Positions 1 through 5,281 of a DNA stretch of 6,471 nucleotides are shown here, one piece after another; position 1 is the stretch's first letter; every line of letters starts with the position of its first letter. This stretch comes from Acidimicrobiia bacterium (GTDB lineage Bacteria > Actinomycetota > Acidimicrobiia > Acidimicrobiales > Ilumatobacteraceae): assembly GCA_013821025.1 (NCBI GenBank), contig JACDHN010000160.1, positions 1-6,471 on the forward strand, written 5' to 3'. Below the pieces are notes generated by a model that searched no databases, was not told the DNA's origin, and was given only the letters and a program-made list of their open reading frames with translations. The position numbers were made by a program, and so were the translations under genes.

Positions 1-419
1 GCGATCTCTACAGCTCCATCCTGTCGGGACACAGAATGATCGTCGTCGTCTGCGACAACGGTGGCTTCGCCGTGATCGACCGGCTGCAGGTGAACCAGGG
101 CGGTGAACCCTTCAACAATCTGCTCGCCGATGCACGCATCGGAGGAGAGCTCGAGCGGGTCGACTTCGCTCTCCACGCCGCCTCGATGGGGTGTCACACC
201 GAATCCGTTGCCACGATCGAGGAGCTCGAGGCGGCCTTCGAACGAGCCCGGACCAGCGAGCGCACAGCGGTCATCGTGATCGCCACCGACCCCGGCGCGT
301 GGACCGAGGGTGGCGCCTGGTGGGAGGTCGGCGTGCCGGAGACCAGTGATCGCCAGCCCATCCGTCAAGCCCGCGCCGTGCTCGACGCAGCCAAGGCACT
401 CCAACGCAAGGGGGTGTGA
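1..419 (+). CDS. iolD: 3D-(3,5/4)-trihydroxycyclohexane-1,2-dione acylhydrolase IolD, C-terminal part
   Basis: IolD is a cytoplasmic thiamine-diphosphate enzyme of myo-inositol breakdown; it hydrolyses the cyclic trihydroxy-dione to 5-deoxy-glucuronate. Only about the last 138 codons are present. The reading frame is open from base 3 (DLYSSILSGHRM...), so the Met codon at 36 is internal and the true start lies before the window. The run IVVVCDNGGFAVIDRLQVNQ, followed by FNNLLAD, HAASMG and a WTEGGAWWEVGVPE tail, is typical of the IolD C-terminal ThDP-binding domain. The asparagine in DNGG would close the GDG-x(n)-N cofactor and metal motif, whose GDG half lies off the edge. The stop overlaps the start of iolG (TGATG), which indicates one operon with coupled translation. 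Family assignment rests on recognised motifs and is supported by the neighbouring iolG. No truncation or frame break is seen in the visible part. Confidence 0.93.
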   Translation, partial: DLYSSILSGHRMIVVVCDNGGFAVIDRLQVNQGGEPFNNLLADARIGGELERVDFALHAASMGCHTESVATIEELEAAFERARTSERTAVIVIATDPGAWTEGGAWWEVGVPETSDRQPIRQARAVLDAAKALQRKGV

Positions 420-1429
420 TGACGGTCAGAATCGGCATCCTCGGTTGCGGACGCATTGGCCGGATGCACGCCGAGCTGCTCTCGCAGCGTGTTCCCGGCG
501 CCGAACTGGCCGGTGTCTACGACGTGATCCCGGCGGCGGCCCGAGCAGTGGCGGAGCAGTTCGGCGTCGCAGCCACCGCATCGGTCGACGAGCTGATCAC
601 CGCCGATGGCATCGACGCCGTCGCCATCTGCACCAGTACCGAGTCGCACGTCGACATGATCGTCGCCGCCGCCGGCGCCGGCCTGGGCGTCTTCTGCGAG
701 AAACCGATCGCCCTCGATCTGAAGTTGGTCGACGATGCGCTCGCCGAGGTCGAGCGGACGGGCGTTGGGCTGCACGTCGGGTTCAACCGGCGGTTCGACC
801 CGGCGCACCGAGCGGTCCACGACGCCGTCGCAGGGGGCAAGATCGGCGAGCTCCATCTGCTGCGCATCACGAGTCGCGATCCGGCGCCGCCGCCGCTCGG
901 GTACATCGCCACGTCGGGCGGCTTGTTCCTCGACATGACCATCCATGACTTCGACATGGCGCGCTTCGTCACCGGGAGCGAGGTGGTCGAGGTGTCCGCC
1001 GCCGGCGCCGCGCGCATCGACCCCGCCATCGCCGAGGCGGGCGACATCGACACGGCGGCGATCACGTTGAGCCATGCCGACGGCTGTCTCACCGTGATCG
1101 ACAACAGCCGCCGCGCCGTGTACGGCTATGACCAGCGGCTGGAGGCGTTCGGGTCCGAGGGTCTCATGGCGTCGGAGAACGCACCAGCCCACGGAGCGGT
1201 ACGCCATGACGCGGCTGGCACGCACGTCCCGCCGATCGCCAACTTCTTCCTCGACCGTTACACGGCGAGCTTCGTCCTTCAGTGGGAGGCGTTCGTCGGC
1301 TGCGTGGCCGAGCGGCGACCACCGCCGGTGACGGGTTCGGACGGCCGTGCCACCCTGGTGATCGGCCTGGCCGCCAAACGGTCGTTCGCCGAACACCGAT
1401 CGGTCGCGGTCTCCGAGATCGACCCCTGA
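419..1429 (+). CDS. iolG: Inositol 2-dehydrogenase (Gfo/Idh/MocA family)
   Basis: Predicted NAD-dependent, cytoplasmic oxidoreductase converting myo-inositol to 2-keto-myo-inositol, the first step of the pathway that also uses IolD. The 336-residue protein has full family length. The N-terminal Rossmann fold shows GILGCGRIG (G9, G11, G14) and the conserved EKP loop with K95. The C-terminal domain has SGGLFLDMTIHDFDMARF, giving D172 and H176; with K95 these match the catalytic Lys/Asp/His of known IolG enzymes. I chose the ATG at 419 rather than the GTG directly before it, because AAGGGGG at 408-414 is better spaced for it. The ATG overlaps the iolD stop (TGATG), so translational coupling is likely. 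A related Gfo/Idh/MocA activity, such as scyllo-inositol or another polyol, cannot be excluded from sequence alone, but the iolD neighbour makes myo-inositol the best call. Confidence 0.9.
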   Translation: MTVRIGILGCGRIGRMHAELLSQRVPGAELAGVYDVIPAAARAVAEQFGVAATASVDELITADGIDAVAICTSTESHVDMIVAAAGAGLGVFCEKPIALDLKLVDDALAEVERTGVGLHVGFNRRFDPAHRAVHDAVAGGKIGELHLLRITSRDPAPPPLGYIATSGGLFLDMTIHDFDMARFVTGSEVVEVSAAGAARIDPAIAEAGDIDTAAITLSHADGCLTVIDNSRRAVYGYDQRLEAFGSEGLMASENAPAHGAVRHDAAGTHVPPIANFFLDRYTASFVLQWEAFVGCVAERRPPPVTGSDGRATLVIGLAAKRSFAEHRSVAVSEIDP

Positions 1430-1447
1430 TCGGCCCGAATCGTCGGG
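1427..1447 (+). repeat. Post-stop repeat element, copy 1 (with small hairpin)
   Basis: Directly after, and including, the iolG stop is TGATCGGCCCGAATCGTCGG, which matches the sequence at the hepT stop (3220-3239) at 18 of 20 positions. The core GCC-C-GAATCGTCGG (1433-1446) also resembles 2275-2289. The segment can fold as CCCGA (1434-1438), loop ATCG, TCGGG (1443-1447). The stem is short and no T-run follows, so it is not a standard intrinsic terminator. Role unknown. Confidence 0.4.
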
Positions 1448-1490
1448 AGAACGCAGCGCCTCCGGACGCCTGGTCGAACGCGGCGTCGAC

Positions 1491-2281
1491 GTGAACGGGA
1501 TTGGGCTCAATGTGCAGGACGAGGGAGCAGGGCCGCCGGTGCTGCTGCTCCACGGCTGGCCCGACTCACATCGCCTCTGGCGCCACCAGGTCGCCGACCT
1601 CACTGCGGCCGGGTTCCGCACGATTGCCCCGACCTGCGGGGTTTCGGCGACTCCGATCGTCCCGAAGGCGTCGACGACTACTCCTCCTTGCTGACCATTG
1701 CCGGTGCTCGATCACCTCGGCATCGAGCGGGCGCACGTCGTCGGTCACGATTGGGGTGCGGCGCTGGCTTGGGCGTTGGCGGCGTTCGCCCCAGAGTGTG
1801 TCGACCATCTCTGCGCCCTGTCGGTCGGCCACGTGCGATCGTTTCGCGAGGCAGGGTTCGCGCAGCGGGAGAAGTCGTGGTACATGCTGCTGTTCCAGTT
1901 CGAGGGTGTCGCCGAGCAAGGGCTGTCGGCCGACGACTTCGCCAACTTCCGGGAGTGGGCTAGCCACCCTGACGTTGATGCTCTGATCGCCGACCTGTCG
2001 CGGCCGGGCGCGCTCACGGCGAGCCTCAACTGGTACCGAGCCAACCTCGCCCCAGCCACCTGGGTCGACCCGCCGATCCAGTTCCCACCGGTGACGGCGC
2101 CGACCATGGGAGTGTGGAGCAGCGGCGACTTCGCACTCACCGAGCAGCAGATGACCGGGTCGTCGGAAGACGTCGCGGGACCGTGGCGTTACGAGCGGAT
2201 CGAGGGCGCCGGCCACTGGATGCAACTCGACGAACCGGCGGCCCTCTGACCCTGTTGATCGACTTCCTCCCGACGCCGTGA
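1491..2281 (+). pseudogene. Epoxide-hydrolase-type alpha/beta hydrolase, broken by three frame changes
   Basis: The pieces together resemble soluble epoxide hydrolases, which open epoxides with an aspartate nucleophile. Frame A runs from GTG 1491 to about 1630 and includes LLLHGWPDS, the HGxP oxyanion motif. The sequence then continues as DLRGFGDSDRPEGVDDYSSL in a different frame (1631-1705), as if one base were missing near 1630/1631. It returns to frame A at 1707 (VLDHLGI) with about 14 bases fewer than relatives usually have there. GHDWG carries the nucleophile Asp (codon 1749-1751). Lid tyrosines (WYMLLFQ, NWYRA), the acid in SSGDFALTE and the His of GAGHWMQLDEP follow. A third shift near 2246 separates EPAAL from an expected C-terminal tail, LTLLIDFLPTP, which stops at 2279-2281. 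Unshifted, frame A stops at 1692-1694, and the second part stops at 2247-2249 and could only start at a TTG at 1698. Either a decayed gene or sequence error. No good ribosome binding site precedes 1491. Confidence 0.8.
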
Positions 2282-2289
2282 ATCCTCGG
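2275..2289 (+). repeat. Post-stop repeat element, copy 2
   Basis: GCCGTGAATCCTCGG lies across the frame-restored stop of the broken hydrolase (TGA 2279-2281). Its last ten bases, GAATCCTCGG, are identical to 3230-3239. GCCG (2275-2278) can pair with CGGT (2287-2290, one G-T pair) around an eight-base loop. This copy has one more base between GCC and GAATC than the others. Confidence 0.3.
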
Positions 2290-2345
2290 TGTGCACGAAG
2301 AGCGGCGACAGCTTCATCGTTGTCCTCGTTCCAGTCGCCATCATC

Positions 2346-2374
2346 GTGACGATGGGGTGTGACGCCGCTGTAGT
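2346..2374 (+). promoter_or_regulatory. Possible promoter for the mntA-hepT module
   Basis: GTGACG (2346-2351) and TGTAGT (2369-2374) each match 4 of 6 bases of the sigma-70-type -35 (TTGACA) and -10 (TATAAT) consensus and are 17 bases apart. This would put a transcript start about 30 bases before the mntA ATG. It is the best candidate in the 130-base gap, but the match is weak and actinobacterial promoters vary. No clear autoregulatory operator palindrome was found. Confidence 0.2.
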
Positions 2375-2411
2375 GACCTCCCACGTCGTTCGCAGCGGCA
2401 AGACTGACGAG

Positions 2412-2780
2412 ATGGTCCACGATCGAGCGCAGATCACCGAATCGCTCCGACGACACGGTGCGGCATTCGCGTTCGTGTTTGGCAGCCGAGCGCGCGGCGA
2501 GGCCACAGCTGGGTCCGACCTCGACGTGGGTGCGTGGTGGCACGGAAGAGCCCCAGACCCTTGGAGCATCGCCCTTCCCGCAGGCGTGGACCTGGTCGTG
2601 CTCAACGGCGCCCCTCTCGAGGTTGCCGGACGGATCGCGCTCGAGGGCGACCTGCTGTTCGACGACGACCCACCGGCGCAGGTGCGTTGGACCGCCAGCA
2701 CCCGCAAGATCTGGCTCGACGAGCGCCCCAGGTTCGAGGCAGCCCATCGCCTCTATCTCGAATCGGCGGCCCGTGGTTGA
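2412..2780 (+). CDS. mntA: MntA-type minimal nucleotidyltransferase antitoxin
   Basis: A 122-residue cytoplasmic protein of the minimal nucleotidyltransferase (MNT) family. In characterised MntA/HepT pairs the MNT protein neutralises the HEPN toxin by adding AMP units to a tyrosine next to the toxin's active site. The signature GS-x10-DxD is visible: G24-S25 in VFGSRARG, then D36 and D38 in SDLDV. A probable third metal-binding acid is D60 in GVDLVVLN. The following segment APLEVAGRIALEGDLLFDDD is a usual continuation of the family. I chose the ATG at 2412 because the fold begins directly after it; an upstream GTG at 2289 in the same frame adds 41 residues unlike the family. The ribosome binding site is weak (GACGAG). 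The gene ends eight bases inside hepT, so the two are translated together. Slightly short for the family, but all key residues are present. Confidence 0.87.
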   Translation: MVHDRAQITESLRRHGAAFAFVFGSRARGEATAGSDLDVGAWWHGRAPDPWSIALPAGVDLVVLNGAPLEVAGRIALEGDLLFDDDPPAQVRWTASTRKIWLDERPRFEAAHRLYLESAARG

Positions 2781-3222
2781 CGAGGGACGTGTCGCTCGCC
2801 TCCTGCGCGGCGTCGACGAGCGCACCAATCGTCTGACGGAGCAGCGAGCAAACGTATCGCAGCGGCGCCACGACACCCTGTGGATCGACGGCATCAAGTA
2901 CCTCTTCGTCACGGCGATCGAGGGATGTGTCGACGTCGCCCACCACCTCGCAGCCTCCGAGCGATGGGCGGCACCGGACACCAACGCCGCTGCGTTCGCC
3001 GTCATCGCGGGCCACGACGTGCTTGACGACGCACTCGCCAAGCGGATGTCGCTGGCCGTCGGGTTCCGCAACGTGCTCGTCCACCAGTACGCAGCAGTGG
3101 ACGACGCAAGAGTGATCGCGGCGCTCGACGAGCTCGACGATCTCACGATGTTCGTGCAGCAGGTCAGCGCCTGGATCCTCGAGCGCAGTCGTCCGCCGTC
3201 GCCGCTCGACGACCAGCACTGA
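2773..3222 (+). CDS. hepT: HepT-type HEPN/DUF86 ribonuclease toxin
   Basis: A 149-residue all-helical HEPN-domain protein (DUF86/HepT group), predicted to be the toxin of the pair: a metal-independent RNase that dimerises to form its active site. The defining RX4HXY motif appears as RNVLVHQY (R99, N100, H104, Y106). Y106 is the residue expected to be AMPylated by the partner MntA. Preceding segments such as WIDGIKYLFVTAIEGCVDVAHHLA and SLAVGFRN match the helices of the fold. The start is the GTG at 2773, overlapping the mntA stop by eight bases (GTGGTTGA); no other ATG/GTG/TTG start in this frame fits. The order antitoxin then toxin, with overlap, fits stoichiometric control. The C-terminal tail after about residue 138 (SRPPSPLDDQH) is probably disordered. 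No damage is seen, so the module appears intact. Confidence 0.87.
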   Translation: MVDEGRVARLLRGVDERTNRLTEQRANVSQRRHDTLWIDGIKYLFVTAIEGCVDVAHHLAASERWAAPDTNAAAFAVIAGHDVLDDALAKRMSLAVGFRNVLVHQYAAVDDARVIAALDELDDLTMFVQQVSAWILERSRPPSPLDDQH

Positions 3223-3240
3223 TCGGCCGGAATCCTCGGC
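3220..3240 (+). repeat. Post-stop repeat element, copy 3
   Basis: TGATCGGCCGGAATCCTCGG begins at the hepT stop codon and differs from the element at the iolG stop (1427-1446) at only two of 20 bases. GCCG (3226-3229) can pair with CGGC (3237-3240) around a seven-base loop. No T-run follows. It lies in the 80-base gap between the convergent hepT and LtrA genes, where no standard intrinsic terminator is visible. Confidence 0.4.
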
Positions 3241-3302
3241 ACCACTTCGAGCAGCTCGGAGCACGACGCGTCGACGTCGGGCAGTCGGGGGACGAGTGAG
3301 GT

Positions 3303-4502
3303 TCAGCTGCTGATCTCCGACCTCGGAAGTGCCCGGCGGCGGATCTCGTTGCGCGGTTCGCGAAAGGCGCTCACCTCGAAGGCGACGAGTGCCACGAGGA
3401 TCACCGCCGGGACGAGCACCTGCACCAGCGCGCTCACCCCGCCGAGCGTCGGGATCCCGATCAGCACGACCGCCGCGGTGACGGCACGACCGATGTTGAT
3501 CGAGCCGACGTTGCGCAATCGGAACAGCAGGTGACCGACGAGGTAGCTGACGATGCCGCCGTACAGGGCGTAGCGGCCGGCGTCGATGTGTCCGTGGTCG
3601 CCGATCAGCAGCACCATGCCGAGGGCTGCGAACACGATCCCGCCCACGAACAGGAAGTGCACGTACACGTACGAGTCACGGGCGAGCCGGGCCCGCTCGA
3701 CACCGGTCGACTGACGCAGCACGTTCTCGGCGACGAGGGCGACGACGTCGAAGTACAGCCACCAGAGGCACACGGCGATGGCCAGGCCGCACAGCAGTGC
3801 CAGCGCGTCACGGCCGCTGAGCTGTGCCTCCGACGTGGCGACGCCGACGGCAACGATCGACTCGCCGATGGCGATGATCACGATCAGCCCGAAGCGCTCG
3901 GCGAAGTGCGAGGCGCTGTTGAGACGCCAGCGCGTCGAGCGCACGAAGTAGACGCCGAGCTGATCGACGATGACCGCCGCCAGCCACCACCACTTCTGCG
4001 ACCGACCACCGACGGCGGCGCCGATGAACAGCAGCACGAGCATCACGCTCGCTACGGCCGCCATACCAAGGATCACGCTGCGCAGCTGGGTGTCGTCGCC
4101 GGCGGCGATCACGTAGACGCCCAAGTGGGTGAGGCGCACGACGGCGTAGGCGGCGGCCAGCACCATCGCTGCGTTGCCCTCGTCGCCGAAGGCATACGGA
4201 ATGCTGATGGAGACGAAGAACATCCCAGCCATCGCCACCACCATCGCCACCCGCAACAAGCCCTCGTCGGCCTTCGCCTGGTTGCCCAGCCATGTGTAGG
4301 CGCACCAACCGAACCACACGACCGCCAGCGTGATTGCGCCTTCGAGCACCGTCTCGCCGCCGATGTCGTGCTCCATCAGCCCGGTGATGTTGGTGAGCGC
4401 GTACACGAACACGAGATCGAAGAACAACTCCAACGTGGTGACCCGATGGTCGTCGTCAGTGTCACGCAGATGGGACCGAACCGAGTCCAACACCGATGCC
4501 AT
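3303..4502 (-). CDS. LtrA-family (low temperature requirement A) multi-pass membrane protein
   Basis: A 399-residue integral membrane protein of the LtrA family, named after a Listeria gene needed for growth at low temperature; its biochemical role is unknown. The two family signatures are present: TTLELFFDLVFVYALTNIT near residues 22-40 (E25, D29) and HFAERFGLIVIIAIGESIVAVG near 199-220 (H199, E202, R203, E214). By eye about ten to eleven hydrophobic segments follow one another, for example residues 26-43, 55-72, 84-103, 111-132, 145-164, 205-222, 233-258, 282-300, 312-326, 340-356 and 360-377. The N-terminus (about 20 residues, charged) and the tail after residue 380 (REPRNEIRRR...) are soluble. 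I chose the ATG at 4502; an upstream in-frame GTG at 4538 would add 12 residues outside the domain and lies inside a stem-loop. The ribosome binding site is weak. The symbol is left blank because ltrA is also used for an intron protein. Confidence 0.88.
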   Translation of the reverse strand: MASVLDSVRSHLRDTDDDHRVTTLELFFDLVFVYALTNITGLMEHDIGGETVLEGAITLAVVWFGWCAYTWLGNQAKADEGLLRVAMVVAMAGMFFVSISIPYAFGDEGNAAMVLAAAYAVVRLTHLGVYVIAAGDDTQLRSVILGMAAVASVMLVLLFIGAAVGGRSQKWWWLAAVIVDQLGVYFVRSTRWRLNSASHFAERFGLIVIIAIGESIVAVGVATSEAQLSGRDALALLCGLAIAVCLWWLYFDVVALVAENVLRQSTGVERARLARDSYVYVHFLFVGGIVFAALGMVLLIGDHGHIDAGRYALYGGIVSYLVGHLLFRLRNVGSINIGRAVTAAVVLIGIPTLGGVSALVQVLVPAVILVALVAFEVSAFREPRNEIRRRALPRSEISS

Positions 4503-4511
4503 GTTCCATTC

Positions 4512-4539
4512 TGTGCGAGACGTGCATCCCCGTCGCACA
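4512..4539 (-). promoter_or_regulatory. Bulged stem-loop in the leader of the LtrA gene
   Basis: Plus-strand arms TGTGC (4512-4516) + GACG (4519-4522) pair with CGTC (4531-4534) + GCACA (4535-4539), giving nine base pairs with a two-base GA bulge and an eight-base loop. A perfect 7-bp inverted repeat TGTGCGA/TCGCACA is the alternative pairing. In the minus-strand transcript the structure ends nine bases before the LtrA ATG, where it could affect ribosome access or transcript stability. It could also help end the GNAT transcript, although no U-run follows. Structure seen in sequence; function inferred. Confidence 0.35.
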
Positions 4540-4586
4540 CCGGTCGGCCGTGACGACGCCGTGACGCCTCGGTCCAGATGCGGCGA

Positions 4587-5111
4587 TCAGTGCTCATCGA
4601 TGAGCTCGTCGGCCAGCAGCTCCATCAGCAGGTTGTCGTGCCACGTGCCATCGTTGCCACGTTCGTACCGACGCATGATGCCGACGGGACGAAAACCCAC
4701 CTTCCTGTAGCAGCGGATCGCTGCCGTGTTGTCGGCGGCTGGATCGATCACCACTCGGTGGTGACCATGGTCGACGATCAGATGGCGGGCAAGAGTCCGG
4801 ACGGCATCCGTGCAGACGCCGCGCCCGTGAACGGCCGGATCGACGTAGATGTCCATGTTGGCGTGCCGGTAGTCGGGCTCATCCTCCGCGTCCCACTGGA
4901 TCCAGCCGACCACGCGATCGTCCAGCTCGATCACGAAGGCGACGACGTCCACTTCGGCGAAGTCCTCCTCCACTGCGGCCTCCAGATCGTCGCCTCCGCG
5001 CCAGGAGCGGAACACCTCGGGCGTCCTACGGATCTGCACCAGGGCGCGAATGTCCTCCCGACCAGCCGGCCGCAACTGGACCACGGTCCCGTGCAACGTC
5101 GCATCAGGCAC
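4587..5111 (-). CDS. GNAT-family N-acetyltransferase, AAC(6')-like
   Basis: A 174-residue cytoplasmic acetyl-CoA-dependent acetyltransferase. The order is: N-terminal strand VVQLRPAGREDI; a central strand VVGWIQW; MDIYVDPAVHGRGVCTDAVRTLARHL (about 86-111), which is motif A with the pyrophosphate-binding HGRG loop at 95-98; and NTAAIRCYRKVGFRPVG (about 128-144), which is motif B. The stretch GHHRVVIDPAADN and the end MRRYERGNDGTWHDNLLMELL resemble the large actinobacterial group often labelled aminoglycoside 6'-N-acetyltransferase or RimJ/RimL-like. Real substrates of most such proteins are untested, so antibiotic acetylation is only a possibility. The first Gln/Arg of the motif A consensus is Ala here (A93), a mild departure. 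The start is a GTG at 5111 with no clear ribosome binding site; no better start is seen upstream. The LtrA gene follows 84 bases downstream on the same strand, so co-transcription is possible but not shown. Confidence 0.85.
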   Translation of the reverse strand: MPDATLHGTVVQLRPAGREDIRALVQIRRTPEVFRSWRGGDDLEAAVEEDFAEVDVVAFVIELDDRVVGWIQWDAEDEPDYRHANMDIYVDPAVHGRGVCTDAVRTLARHLIVDHGHHRVVIDPAADNTAAIRCYRKVGFRPVGIMRRYERGNDGTWHDNLLMELLADELIDEH

Positions 5112-5211
5112 GTCAACAGTTTGGGCGGTCGGCGACCCGTCGAGCCAGCGGTTTCGACGACCGTGACCGTCAGAGGCACGGCGACGTCGGGGTCACGCAT
5201 GACTCGGGCTT

Positions 5212-5227
5212 GGCTGTACCGTCAGCC
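5212..5227. promoter_or_regulatory. Small inverted repeat upstream of the M24 gene
   Basis: GGCTG-TACCGT-CAGCC forms a perfect 5-bp inverted repeat ending 11 bases before the strong ribosome binding site of the peptidase gene. It lies in the 137-base divergent gap (5112-5248), which must hold the promoters of both the GNAT and M24 genes. It could be an operator or a leader hairpin. It is short enough to be chance, and no convincing -10/-35 pair was found in this gap. Confidence 0.2.
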
Positions 5228-5238
5228 GACGGGCCTAC

Positions 5239-5281
5239 GAGGAGAACCATGAAGACAATCGATGCGCTGCCGAGGCGATGA
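5239..5281 (+). other. Strong ribosome binding site and 10-codon reading frame before the M24 gene
   Basis: GAGGAG (5239-5244) is the best Shine-Dalgarno sequence in the window, four bases before an ATG at 5249. That ATG opens a frame reading MKTIDALPRR and then stops at 5279-5281. The peptidase reading frame (with an ATG at 5262) is offset by one base. Two readings fit. One is that 5249 is the real peptidase start and a small indel between about 5262 and 5281 has split it. The other is a leader peptide overlapping, and perhaps coupled to, the peptidase. I favour the indel, because 5262 has no ribosome binding site of its own. Confidence 0.5.

Noticed and set aside
365..1621. Long open frames opposite iolG and opposite 1566-3245
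   Set aside because: They are composition-driven antisense frames in GC-rich DNA, rich in Arg, Gly and Asp/Ala, with no recognisable motif, and they cover genes of clear identity.
1698..2249. Independent hydrolase gene starting at a TTG
   Set aside because: It lacks the N-terminal strands and the HGWP motif of the fold, which are found just upstream in other frames, and its C-terminal tail continues in another frame. It is a fragment of the broken gene.
2289..2411. N-terminal extension of mntA from a GTG at 2289, adding 41 residues with a hydrophobic run and a cysteine
   Set aside because: MNT proteins start close to the nucleotidyltransferase fold and are cytoplasmic. The extension overlaps the repeat element and a candidate promoter, has no ribosome binding site, and looks like chance open frame in GC-rich DNA.
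1427..3240. Integron-like gene cassettes bounded by attC sites
   Set aside because: The repeats lack the GTTRRRY/RYYYAAC core sites and the long imperfect arms of attC, and no integrase is present in the window.
3264..3273. Palindrome CGACGCGTCG between hepT and the LtrA gene as a terminator or binding site
   Set aside because: No loop and no T-run, and CG-rich self-complementary words are common at this composition.
3531..4553. Long plus-strand frame opposite the LtrA gene
   Set aside because: His/Asp/Gln-rich low-complexity translation typical of the antisense of a membrane-protein gene; no domain is visible, and the minus strand has a clear family match.
5162..5197. 7-bp inverted repeat CGTGACC/GGTCACG with 22 bases between arms in the divergent gap
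   Set aside because: With such a long spacer, a repeat of this length is expected by chance at appreciable frequency in 137 GC-rich bases, and it matches no operator I recognise.
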